A DNA stretch of 64,000 nt from Arthrobacter sp. ERGS1:01 (GTDB lineage: Bacteria > Actinomycetota > Actinomycetes > Actinomycetales > Micrococcaceae): assembly GCF_001281315.1 (NCBI RefSeq), contig NZ_CP012479.1:3348001-3412000 (forward strand). The letters are read 5' to 3'. The position numbers were made by a program, and so were the translations under genes. The notes beneath the pieces were generated by a model. That model was not told where the DNA came from. It searched no databases and saw nothing but the letters and a program-made list of their open reading frames with translations. The first letter of the stretch is position 1, and each line of letters opens with the position of its first letter. Below are positions 18,534 to 28,700 of the stretch, in pieces.

Positions 18534-20185
18534 TTGATGAGTCCTTCGGCGGCCGGGCCCAGGGCAAGGGCCGGGAAATAAGTGAGTGCGGTGACGAGCA
18601 GTGACACACCGCCAAGCAGGATGGCGAACAGCGGGCCGTGCGTGGCCAGGGTGCCGGCGGTGTCCGGGACCCGCCGCTGCCGGCCAAGGGAACCGGCCAG
18701 GGCCAGGACCAGGATGATCGGCAGGAAGCGGCCCACGAACATCACGACCGCCGTCAGGGTTGCCAGCCCGGGGCCGGAGGTGGTGATGCCGCCAAAGGCC
18801 GAGCCGTTGTTGTTCGCCGTGGAGGTGAAGGCGTACAGGATTTCGCTGAAGCCGTGCGGGCCAACTGCCGGGGCGTTCGCGGCCAGCGACGGGATCGCGA
18901 CGGTGATGGAGGTGCCCACCAGGGCCGCCACCGGGGTGACCAGGATGTAGATGGCCACGAGCTTCATTTGGCTCGCGCCGATCTTCTTGCCCAGGAACTC
19001 GGGGGTCCGGCCCACCATCAGCCCGCCGATGAACACGGCCACCAGGGCCAGCATCAGCAGTCCGTACAGTCCGGAGCCAACGCCGCCCGGAGCCACCTCG
19101 CCGAGCATCATGTTCAGCATGGCCAGGCCCCCGGCCAAAGGCGGCAGGGAATCGTGGGCCACGTTGACGGCTCCGGTGGAGGTCAGCGTGGTGGCGGAGG
19201 CGAAGACGGTGCTCGGGGCGATTCCAAAACGTTGTTCAAAACCCTCGGCCACGCTGGTGCCGGTTCCGGAGAACGTGGCGACGGCCCACGTCATCAGGGT
19301 CGTGGAAATGAGCCAGAACGCGACCATGACCGTCAGCAGCGTGTATCCCTGGCGTTTGTCGCCCACCATGCGCCCGTACATGGCGGGCAGCGAGAAGGGG
19401 ATCAGCAGGATCAGGAACACCTCGAACAGGCTGCTGAACGCCGTGGGGTTTTCAAAGGGGTGGGCGGAGTTGGCGTTGAAATAGCCGCCGCCGTTGGTGC
19501 CAAGTTCCTTGATGGCTTCCTGGGAGGCCACGGGCCCGCCGGGAACCGTTTGTTGGGCGCCGGAGACAAGTGTGTGGATGTCGGTGCCGCCCCAGTTCTG
19601 GATGACGCCGGTGATGATCAGGACCACGGCCGCGATGATGCTCAGCGGCAGCAGGATCCGGAACGTGCCCCGGGTCAGGTCCACCCAAAAGTTCCCCACA
19701 TTGGCGGTTTCGGAGCGGACAAGACCGCGGATCAGGGCGACCACCACGGCCAGGCCGACGGCGGCGGACAGGAAGTTCTGCACGGCCAGCAAGCCCATCT
19801 GGGCACCAAAACCAAGCGTGGTTTCCGGTACGTACGTCTGCCAGTTCGTGTTGGTCACGAACGACACCGCGGTGTTGATGGCGACCCACGGGTCCACCGC
19901 GCCCAGTCCCTGGCTGAACGGCAGCACGCCCTGGAGCAGAAGCCCCGCAAAGACCACCAGGATGGACGCGACACTGAAGACCATCAGTGAGCGGACGTAC
20001 ACCTTCCAGTGCTGGTCCGCCTGGGCGTCGATGCCGGAAAGCTTGTACAGGCCCCGCTCCGCGGCAAGGTGCTTGCGGCTGGTGAAGGTGGCCGCAAGGT
20101 AGCGGCCCATGGGCTGGTGGACGGCGCCCAGCACCACTATCAGCACCACCATCTGGGTGATGAAGGAGAAAAGATTAAGCTCCAT
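18530..20185 (-). CDS. kdpA: KdpA, potassium channel subunit
   Basis: A 551-residue, ten-helix membrane protein that forms the selectivity path of the KdpFABC complex. Four pore-loop signatures are visible, including [32 protein letters not shown] and [13 protein letters not shown]. The start ATG at 20185 follows kdpF by nine bases, with AAGGAGAAAAG upstream. Confidence 0.97.
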   Translation of the reverse strand: MELNLFSFITQMVVLIVVLGAVHQPMGRYLAATFTSRKHLAAERGLYKLSGIDAQADQHWKVYVRSLMVFSVASILVVFAGLLLQGVLPFSQGLGAVDPWVAINTAVSFVTNTNWQTYVPETTLGFGAQMGLLAVQNFLSAAVGLAVVVALIRGLVRSETANVGNFWVDLTRGTFRILLPLSIIAAVVLIITGVIQNWGGTDIHTLVSGAQQTVPGGPVASQEAIKELGTNGGGYFNANSAHPFENPTAFSSLFEVFLILLIPFSLPAMYGRMVGDKRQGYTLLTVMVAFWLISTTLMTWAVATFSGTGTSVAEGFEQRFGIAPSTVFASATTLTSTGAVNVAHDSLPPLAGGLAMLNMMLGEVAPGGVGSGLYGLLMLALVAVFIGGLMVGRTPEFLGKKIGASQMKLVAIYILVTPVAALVGTSITVAIPSLAANAPAVGPHGFSEILYAFTSTANNNGSAFGGITTSGPGLATLTAVVMFVGRFLPIILVLALAGSLGRQRRVPDTAGTLATHGPLFAILLGGVSLLVTALTYFPALALGPAAEGLIK

Positions 20186-20194
20186 GGCGGCCGG

Positions 20195-20287
20195 TCACCA
20201 CTTCTCGGGGCGGATGAGGGCCGCGAACAGGTAGACCAGCAGGGCCAGTCCCACCAGCCCCAAAATTAACCACGTAACGATTGCCAC
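20195..20287 (-). CDS. kdpF: KdpF, 30-residue membrane peptide
   Basis: A small gene encodes 30 residues starting VAIVTWLILGLVGLALLVYL and ending RPEKW, the classical KdpF form: a single helix plus a basic tail. It stabilises the KdpABC complex. It starts with GTG at 20287, opens the operon, and lies nine bases before kdpA. Confidence 0.93.
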   Translation of the reverse strand: MAIVTWLILGLVGLALLVYLFAALIRPEKW

Positions 20288-20357
20288 GACGAACCTGCTT
20301 TCACAAACTGTGCGTTGATGTCTTGTTCCATCGCACACCCGTGCAGCGTCCGCGGCC

Positions 20358-20411
20358 GCCGTTTTTACGGGTTCTTAACGCACGGCGGCAGCTTCTTGAC
20401 GGCTTCCTGAC
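20358..20411 (-). promoter_or_regulatory. Four tandem 11-bp boxes upstream of kdpF: candidate KdpE operator
   Basis: On the minus strand the boxes read GTCAGGAAGCC (20411-20401), GTCAAGAAGCT (20400-20390), GTTAAGAACCC (20379-20369) and GTAAAAACGGC (20368-20358). A 10-base spacer separates the two pairs. Direct repeats with one-turn spacing are the usual layout of OmpR-family sites. They end about 70 bases before the kdpF start, where a promoter would be expected. Assignment to KdpE is inference. Confidence 0.6.
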
Positions 20412-20479
20412 AGGCCCCGGGCAGGGCGGCGGCCAGGGTCCATGGCAGGGTACTGTCAGGGCCCCCTCCGGCGCCGGCG

Positions 20480-21229
20480 CTACGCCGAAAATCCGCCGTC
20501 GGCCTTGATCAGCTGCCCGCTGACCCAGCGCCCGCCGGGCGACAGCAGGAACGCGGCAGTGGGGGCCACATCCGCGGGGGTCCCGAGCCGGCCGCCCGGT
20601 TGCATGGCCGTCAATCCGCTGCGGGTTGCGTCGTCCATCCAGCCCGTGTCCACGGGTCCCGGGTTGAGCACGTTGGCGCTGATGCCGGATCCGCCCAGCT
20701 CCCTGGCGGCGGCAATCACCATCCTGTCGAGGGCGCCCTTGGACGCGCCGTACGGGAGGTTGAACGCGGTATGATCGCTGGTCAGCGCCACGATTGCGCC
20801 GCCGGCGGGCGTGATTTGCCGGGCAAAGGCGGCCATCAGCTGCCAGCTGGCGCGGGAGTTGACGGCAAAGTGCCGGTCGAAGCTTTCCAGGGTGGTGTCC
20901 AGGATGCCGGAGTCCACGGATTCGCAGTGCGAGAGCACCATGCCCCGCAGCGGCCCGGCCTCCTCGGCGATCCTGGCCATGAGCCGCTCGACGGCGGTCG
21001 GGTCGGCGAGGTCCGCCGGCAGCGCCCACACCCGGGCGCCGGCGGACTCGAGCTCGGCGGTCAGGGCGCGGACGTCATCGGGTTGCACGCCCCAGGGCAT
21101 GCGCGCGTCATAGGCTTCCCAATAGTTCAGCACCAGGTCCCAGCCGTCGGCGGCGAGAGCGCGGGCAATGCCGGCGCCGATGCCCGCGGTACGGCCCACT
21201 CCGGTGACTAGTGCAATTTTTTGTTCCAT
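20480..21229 (-). CDS. Short-chain dehydrogenase/reductase (SDR)
   Basis: A 249-residue classical-type SDR. The cofactor loop reads TGVGRTAGIGAGIA rather than the canonical TGxxxGxG, and the catalytic region has Ser in LTSDHTAF and the YGASK motif (Tyr and Lys). RWVSGQLIKADGG is the usual C-terminal signature. It probably reduces a small carbonyl compound with NAD(P)H; the substrate is unknown. It is transcribed away from the amidohydrolase on the plus strand. Confidence 0.9.
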   Translation of the reverse strand: MEQKIALVTGVGRTAGIGAGIARALAADGWDLVLNYWEAYDARMPWGVQPDDVRALTAELESAGARVWALPADLADPTAVERLMARIAEEAGPLRGMVLSHCESVDSGILDTTLESFDRHFAVNSRASWQLMAAFARQITPAGGAIVALTSDHTAFNLPYGASKGALDRMVIAAARELGGSGISANVLNPGPVDTGWMDDATRSGLTAMQPGGRLGTPADVAPTAAFLLSPGGRWVSGQLIKADGGFSA

Positions 21230-21367
21230 CGCACCAGCCTATGTGCGATGCGCCGCCCGCAGCTTCCGCCCCCGACTTCCGCCCGCGGCAAACGCTTTGG
21301 GGGTAGCGTGGAAGTGGCCCACCGGCCCGCATTCACCTACATCACGCGCATTCCTCGAAAGGCCGTC

Positions 21368-22735
21368 ATGACTCCCACACTGCCCACCCCCAAGCCGGCA
21401 TTTGTTCCGGGCCGGGTGACCAAGCCGGCCACCCCTGCGGCGAAGCCTGCCGGAAAACCTGCCGCCAAGGGGAAAGCCGCCAAGGGCGCTCCCGCCAAGC
21501 CGGCGGCCAACACGGCATCCATTAGCGCGGCGATCCGGGAGGCGGCGGACGCGGCGAAGAAGCGCGTGCTGGCCATTACCAATGCCCGCGTGGTGCCGGT
21601 GGAGGGCGCACCCTTTGACGGCACCGTGTTGGTGGAGGGAGGGAAGATCCTGGCCCTGGGCGCATCCGTGCAGGTTCCCGCCGGCGCCGACGTCCTTGAT
21701 GCCAAGGGCCAGTGGCTGCTGCCCGGCTTCATTGACGCACACGTGCATTTGGGCATGCACCCCGAGGGCGAGGTGGGTTCCACGAGTGACGTGAATGAAA
21801 TGACGGACCCGGTCATGGCGGGGGTGCGCGCCATTGACGCCGTGGATCCCTTCGATCCCGGCTTCGACGACGCCCTCTCGGGTGGCATCACGGCCGTCAA
21901 CGTCAATCCGGGCTCGGGGAATCCGATCGGCGGGCTGGCGGTGGCTTTGCACACGCACGGGCGCCGCGTCGATGAGATGGTGCTGCGCTCCCCCAGCGGG
22001 CTGAAGTCGGCGTTGGGTGAGAACCCCAAGAATATTTATGGCGAGAAGAAGCAGACGCCCTCCACCCGGTTGGGCACGGCGCTGGTGATTCGCAAGGCGT
22101 TCATGGACGCGCAAAACTGGCTGGCCGGGCCGGAACCACGCCCGCGCAACGCCCACCTGGAGGCGCTGGCCATGGTGCTCAAGCGCGAAATCCCGTGGCG
22201 CCAGCACTGCCACCGGGCCGACGACGTCGCCACGGCCATCCGTCTGGCGGATGAATTTGGCTATGACCTGGTCATTGACCACGGCACCGAGGCGCACGTG
22301 ATTGGCGATGTCCTGGCTGCGCGCGGCACCCCGGTGTTGATCGGGCCGCTGTTCACCACCAAGTCAAAGCCCGAGTTGCGGGCCCGCTCGCTGGCCAACC
22401 CGGGCAAGCTGGCCGCGGCCGGCGTCGAAATTTCCATCATTACCGACCACCCGGTGGTGCCCATCAACTTCCTGGTCCACCAGGCCACGTTCGCGGTCCG
22501 CGAGGGCCTGGACCGTGACACCGCACTGCGCGCCATCACCATCAACCCGGCCAAGGTGCTGGGTCTGGCGGAGCGGATCGGCTCGCTGAAGGTGGGCAAG
22601 GACGCGGACCTGGTGCTGTGGAGCGGCGATCCACTTGATGTCATGCAGCGGGCCCTGAAGGTGTTCATTGGCGGCAAGCCCGTTTACACGTACGACGTCG
22701 ACACCCGGACGGGCGCCGCCGCCTCACGCGTGTAA
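21368..22735 (+). CDS. Amidohydrolase-family protein (imidazolonepropionase-like)
   Basis: A metal-dependent hydrolase of 455 residues: small beta-sandwich (ITNARVVPVEG), then a TIM barrel with the metal motif HVHLGMHPEG after GQWLLPGFIDA, further His residues in WRQHCHRAD and IDHGTEAH, and the Asp in IITDHP. It ends with the typical GSLKVGKDADLVLWSGDPLD. Substrate unknown. The N-terminal 60 residues are a low-complexity Ala/Pro/Lys tail (KPAGKPAAKGKAAKGAPAKP), unusual for the family. The ATG at 21368 follows GAAAGG; an earlier start would run into the leader. Confidence 0.85.
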   Translation: MTPTLPTPKPAFVPGRVTKPATPAAKPAGKPAAKGKAAKGAPAKPAANTASISAAIREAADAAKKRVLAITNARVVPVEGAPFDGTVLVEGGKILALGASVQVPAGADVLDAKGQWLLPGFIDAHVHLGMHPEGEVGSTSDVNEMTDPVMAGVRAIDAVDPFDPGFDDALSGGITAVNVNPGSGNPIGGLAVALHTHGRRVDEMVLRSPSGLKSALGENPKNIYGEKKQTPSTRLGTALVIRKAFMDAQNWLAGPEPRPRNAHLEALAMVLKREIPWRQHCHRADDVATAIRLADEFGYDLVIDHGTEAHVIGDVLAARGTPVLIGPLFTTKSKPELRARSLANPGKLAAAGVEISIITDHPVVPINFLVHQATFAVREGLDRDTALRAITINPAKVLGLAERIGSLKVGKDADLVLWSGDPLDVMQRALKVFIGGKPVYTYDVDTRTGAAASRV

Positions 22736-22752
22736 TTTCCCCACCTCCACGG

Positions 22753-22852
22753 ACAAACGCCGTATCACTTTTGGCGCTCTTTTTGGGAACGCTTGTGCAA
22801 TTTAGTGCACACGCATTCCCGAAAAATGGGCCAAAAGTGATACGGCGTTTGT
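22753..22852. repeat. Nested inverted repeat with ACGCCGTATCACTTTTGGC arms (element A)
   Basis: Perfect 23-bp arms occupy 22753-22775 and 22830-22852. Inside, TTTTTGGGAACGCTTGTGCA and TGCACACGCATTCCCGAAAAA form a second, imperfect stem. The whole 100 bases can fold as one long hairpin. It fills the gap between convergent genes and may end transcription in both directions. Outer arms and inner AACGCTTGTGCA recur in element B. Confidence 0.9.
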
Positions 22853-22860
22853 GGGCAGGA

Positions 22861-23983
<1,123 letters not shown>

Positions 23984-24454
23984 TCACCGGATTCCGCCGG
24001 CTTCCGCCCGCCGCACCCATCGGGAGCCCGGCCCCTCGGCTGCGGCTTCGTCGCCCGGATTGAACAAGGTGCACTTCCCCAGGGACAGGCAGCCACATCC
24101 GATGCAGCTGTCCAGGGACTCCTGCAGGACCTCAAGCTGTCGAATCCGCCGAGCCACCAACTCGGACCAGCCCGTACTCAGGCGGGTCCAGTCGCGCTGG
24201 GACGGCGCCCTGTCCGCCGGCAGTTCCGCCAGTGCGTTGGCGATTTCGGCGAGGGTCAGGCCCACCCGCTGCCCGGCCGCCACGAGGGCCAGGCGGCGCA
24301 GCACGTGCCGTGGGAAAAGCCTCTTGTTGCCGGCGGTGCGTTGGGAGCGGATCAGTCCGCGTTCCTCGTAGTACCGCACGGTGGGCACGGAAACACCGGC
24401 CCGCCGGGCCAGTTCGCCAATGGTGAGCAGCTCGTTCGGGGCAATGTGGGCCAT
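23984..24454 (-). CDS. soxR: SoxR, redox-sensing MerR-family regulator
   Basis: A 156-residue MerR-type activator. The winged helix (LLTIGELARRAGVSVPTVRYYEERGLI) and dimer helix precede the [2Fe-2S] ligands in CIGCGCLSLGKC, the exact SoxR spacing. Oxidation of the cluster by redox-cycling compounds or superoxide switches on target genes. The ATG at 24454 starts the HTH at the usual distance. A SoxR box lies 31-48 bases upstream, in the divergent region. The likely target is on the plus strand, where the first secure gene is the metallo-beta-lactamase-fold protein. Confidence 0.93.
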   Translation of the reverse strand: MAHIAPNELLTIGELARRAGVSVPTVRYYEERGLIRSQRTAGNKRLFPRHVLRRLALVAAGQRVGLTLAEIANALAELPADRAPSQRDWTRLSTGWSELVARRIRQLEVLQESLDSCIGCGCLSLGKCTLFNPGDEAAAEGPGSRWVRRAEAGGIR

Positions 24455-24484
24455 GCCGCCAGCCTGCCACGCCTCCGCGGTTGA

Positions 24485-24502
24485 CCTCAAGTTAGCTTGA
24501 GC
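24485..24502. promoter_or_regulatory. SoxR box CCTCAAGTTAGCTTGAG
   Basis: CCTCAAGTTAGCTTGAG closely matches the well-known SoxR operator, CCTCAAGTTAACTTGAGG. TTGACC just left of it may be the -35 element of a rightward promoter, with the box in the spacer as MerR-family activators require. Confidence 0.8.
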
Positions 24503-24551
24503 TGTTTCACTGGAGCACACCACTCACCGGGCACCACCCCAAGGAGCTTCC

Positions 24552-24773
24552 ATGACCGCCGCACAGTTGTCCCGCAGGACCCGATCCGAAGCGCCGACCC
24601 AGCTTGCACCAACCCCGGCCGCCGCGGCCTCCGGCGCCAATCGGGGCCATGAAAACGTGCCCGCCCACCCCACGCAACGGGAGCGCCGTCGTCGTCGGCA
24701 ATCCCCGGACCGCCCGCTTCCGCACGAATCGATGTCGCTGCTCTGGGCCGGTCATCTCACCGGCCCGCGCTAA
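24552..24773 (+). other. Doubtful 73-codon reading frame after the SoxR box
   Basis: An ATG with a good ribosome site (AAGGAGCTTCC) opens 73 codons with an Arg/Pro/Ala-rich, protein-unlike composition (for example RERRRRRQSPDRPLP). Another frame here reads GSAVVVGNPRTARFRTNRC, weakly like the start of an NAD(P)H-dependent FMN reductase. A decayed SoxR target gene is possible. The region could also be only the leader of the next gene. Confidence 0.25.
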
Positions 24774-24803
24774 GCTCTCCACCAACCAGCCAAAAGGAAT
24801 TCC

Positions 24804-25619
24804 ATGACCATCTGGACGTGCGCCACGTGCGCGATCGAACACCCAGACACCCCCACACCGCCGCAGATCTGCGAAATATGCGCCGACGAACGCCAATTCA
24901 TCCCGCCCGGCGGGCAGCGCTGGACCACCCGCGACGAACTCGCCGGCCAGGGCTTACGCACCGTCGTGACCGAGCTGGAGTCGGGGCTGCACGCCGTGGA
25001 AACGGTTCCCGAGCTGGGCATCGGCCAACGCGGCCTGCTCCTCCAGACAAACCACGGAAACGTGTTGTGGGAGCCGCCGGGATTCATTGACGACGACGGC
25101 GTGGCGAAGGTGCGCGCGCTGGGCGGCATCGCGGCGGTCACCGCCAGCCACCCCCACCTGACGGGATCCTCGATCCAATGGAGCCACGCGTTTGGCCGGG
25201 TGCCCGTGTACGTGGCGGCGGCAGACCAGCAATGGATTCGCCGGCCGGACCCCGTCATCCGGCTTTGGCAGGACCGGCAGGAATTGTTGCCGGGCGTGCC
25301 CGTGTACCAGTGCGGCGGGCACTTCGCGGGCAGCAGCGTGCTGCACTGGCCGGCGGGTGCGGGCGGCCGGGGCGCCCTGCTCACGGGCGACACGATCGCC
25401 GTTGGGGGTGACCGGACGTCGGTCAACGCCATGCGCAGCTACGTCAACAACATTCCGCTGCCCAAAAAGGCCATCCTGCGCATCCTGGACGTCACGGAAC
25501 CGCTGCCCTTCGAGAGGATCTACGGCGCCTTCCGCATCCTCGACGCCGGCGCCAAGGAGATCACCGCCCGCTCGCTTCGGCGGTACATGGACTGGCTGGA
25601 CGGCACGCCGGAGGAATAG
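24804..25619 (+). CDS. Metallo-beta-lactamase-fold hydrolase with N-terminal zinc-ribbon-like Cys pairs
   Basis: The 271-residue protein begins with two Cys pairs (WTCATCAIEH and QICEICADE) that look like a small rubredoxin or zinc ribbon. The rest follows a metallo-beta-lactamase pattern: GNVLWEPPGFID, ASHPHLTGSS (in place of HxHxDH), GGHFAGSSVLHWP, GALLTGDTI. The usual HxHxDH motif is degenerate (SHPHLTG), so metal binding may differ. It follows the SoxR box on the same strand and is the best candidate SoxR target. Substrate unknown. Confidence 0.75.
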   Translation: MTIWTCATCAIEHPDTPTPPQICEICADERQFIPPGGQRWTTRDELAGQGLRTVVTELESGLHAVETVPELGIGQRGLLLQTNHGNVLWEPPGFIDDDGVAKVRALGGIAAVTASHPHLTGSSIQWSHAFGRVPVYVAAADQQWIRRPDPVIRLWQDRQELLPGVPVYQCGGHFAGSSVLHWPAGAGGRGALLTGDTIAVGGDRTSVNAMRSYVNNIPLPKKAILRILDVTEPLPFERIYGAFRILDAGAKEITARSLRRYMDWLDGTPEE

Positions 25620-25690
25620 CGGCAAGAGGCCCGTCATCTTGGGCGCGCGCGGCCACGGCTGTGCCATGATGTGATCCATAACATAAGCCC

Positions 25691-25724
25691 GGCGCCGCGC
25701 TCCTTCCCCACGGGGTGCGGCGCC
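25691..25724. promoter_or_regulatory. GC-rich hairpin in the GH89 gene leader
   Basis: GGCGCCGC at 25691-25698 pairs with GCGGCGCC at 25717-25724, about 22 bases before the GH89 start. It could be a terminator for the preceding gene or an attenuator in the GH89 leader. Confidence 0.45.
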
Positions 25725-25746
25725 GCCCATCCTAAGGATCCAGCCC

Positions 25747-28700
25747 ATGCCTTCGCCCTGGCGCCGCTATCTGCGTTTAAGCGCGGCCACCGCTTCCCTT
25801 GCCATCGCCGCCGCACTGTTGTGCCCGGTTTCCCCCGCCGGGGCACAGCAGGCGCAGGCGCTGCCCGCCGCGGCAAGCATTGGTGCCGGCGCCGAACCGG
25901 CCGCGGCCGTGCTGGCAAGGCTGGCCGGCGCCGACGCCGCCAAGTTTGACCTGGCCCTCATGGCTAAGGACAACAGCCAGGACACGTACAAGGTCACCGC
26001 GTCCGGCGGCCGGGTGAGCATCACCGGTTCCACCCCGGCCACCATCCTGGCCGGCTTCAACGCCTACGTGGGCCAGGTGCTGCACCAGTCCACGTCCTGG
26101 AACGGCAGCTCGCTGAAGCTGCCGGCAACCCTGCCGGCCACAGCCCCCATCCAGGCCACGGCGAATGTGGCGCACCGCTTCGTCAACAACGACGTCGAGG
26201 ACGGCTACACGGGTGCGTACCGTTCCCTGGAGCAGTGGAAGGACATGATTGACACGTTCGCCCTGCACGGCTTGAACGAGGTCTTCATGCCCGTGGGTAC
26301 CGAGGCCGTCTACCTGGACGTGCTCAAGCAGTTTGGCTACACCCAGTCCGAGATTCTGGCCTGGACCCCACAATCCGCGCACCAGCCGTGGTGGCTGCTG
26401 CAAAACATGTCCGGCGATCCCCACCCCATCACCATGAACACCGTCAACGAGCGGGCAAAGCTTGGCCGCGACATTGCCGACTACCTGCGCTCCCTCGGCA
26501 TGGTCCCGGTGCTCCCTGGTTACTTTGGCACCGTCCCGGCCGGCTTCAAGGACAAGAACCCGGGAGCCGCCGTCGTACCGCAGGGCGGCTGGGTGGGCGG
26601 CTACACCCGCCCAGACTGGCTGGATCCGAACAACGCGCTCTACCCGCAGCTCGCCAAGGCGTTCTACGACGCGTCCACGGCCCGGCTGGGCGCCTCCTCG
26701 ATGTACAAGATGGACCTGCTCCACGAAGGTGGCACGGCCGGATCCGTCAACGTTTCCCAGGCCACGAAGTCCGTGGAAAATGCGCTGCAAACCGCCCACA
26801 AGGACGCCCTCTGGGTGCTTTTGGGCTGGCAGAGCAACCCGCCGCAGGCAGTCGTGGCGGCCGCCAACCCGGCCACCACGTTCATCGTTGACGGGCTCTC
26901 GGACCGTTATACGGGCCAAAACCGCGAGGCCACCTGGAAGGGCATCCCGTACGCCTTTGGCACCATCTGGAACTTTGGCGGCCACACCACCATGGGCTCG
27001 CAGATCTCCGTGCAGAACCAGCGCTACTACGAATGGCTGAACAAGCCCGGCAGCGCCATGAAGGGCCTGGCCATCATCCCCGAGGGCGGAGACAACAACC
27101 CCGCCGCCTTTGACTTCTTCGCCGGACTGGCCTGGCGCAACGCCCCGGCCAACCTGACCAATTGGTTTGCCGACTTTGCCCAGCGCCGCTATGGGGTGGC
27201 CGATCCCAACGCGGCCGCCGCCTGGGACGTGCTGCGGCAAACCGCCTACGATCTGCCCAGCGACGACGGCTGGAGCGAGGCCGCCGACGGCCTGTTCGGC
27301 GCCCAACCGTCGCTGACCGTCAAGACGGCCGCGGCCTGGTCGCCGCAGGAGCAGCGCTACGACATGGACACGTTCGCCGCCGCGCTGCCCAAGCTGCTGG
27401 CCGCGAGCGCCGCCGTCAAAGCCACCGAGACGTACAAGTACGACCTCATGGACGTCTCCCGGCAGGTGCTCTCCAACCTCTCCCGGACCATGCTGCCGAA
27501 GATCAAGGCCGCATACGACGCCGGTGACACCGAAAGTTTTGCGAGCCTGCGCACCATGTGGCTGGACACCATGGACCTGATGGACAAGATCGCCGGCACC
27601 AATTCCTCCCAGCTGCTGGGCAATTGGCTCAAGCAGGCGGCGGATTCGACCACCGTCGCCGCGGACAAGGCGGCCCTGGAGGCGGACCAGCGCTCCATCA
27701 TCACCCTGTGGTCACCCACGTTGTCCGACCTCAACGACTACGCCAACCGCGAGTGGAACGGCCTGGTGGGCGGCTACTACAAGGCCCGCTGGAGCGCGTA
27801 CTTTGATTCGCTCGAGCAAAAGATGGCCGGCACCGGGCCGGGCACCGCCCCCAACTGGGGTGCCATGGGGGCCGCGTTCGTCAACGGCACCGCCGGTTAT
27901 GAACCCGCCGGCGGCTACCCGACCACGGCCAGCGGTGACATCAACGCCCTGGCAGGGACCGCCGTCGCCCGTTACACCGAGGCCACGGCCTTCACGCCCA
28001 AGCCGCAGCCGCTGCCGGCCCCTCCAGGCAACGGCGTGACGTACCTGTCCGAGCTGCCGTTCGTCTCCGACGAGCACGACGAGACGCTGGGCGCCACGGG
28101 CCGCAACACCGCCATTGGCGACGCCGGCACCAAGGTTCGCGACAAGATCACCCTCGACGGCGTGGAGTACGCGAAGGGGCTCGGCGTGAACTCGCCGTCC
28201 ACGATCGTGTTCAATCTGGCCGGGCAGTGCACCAGCTTCACGGCCGTGGCCGGCATTGACGCCACGATGGATAAGCCGGGCAAGGCCCCGAACGTGATTT
28301 TCAATGTGCTCGGCGACGGCAAGACGCTGTACACCTCGGGCGCCTTCACCGCGGGCACGGGTACGGTGGCGCAAAAGCCGCTGGCCGTGTCGGTGGACGT
28401 GACGGGCGTGGACCTGCTGACCCTGAACGTGGATCCGAACGGCGTGAACTGGTTTGACCGCGCCGACTGGGCCGATGCCCGGGTGGGCTGTGGCGGCGAC
28501 GAGCCCGCGCCGGCCGCACCGGGTGACGGCGTGACCCAGTTGTCGCAGCTGCCGTTCCTGCACACCGACTACCTGCCGGAGTTCGGCGAGATTGCCCGCG
28601 ACACCGAAATTGGCGACGCCGCCACTCGGGTCCGCAACCCCATCAACGTGGGCGGCACCAGCTATGCGACAGGCCTCGGGGTGCAGGCACCCACCACGAT

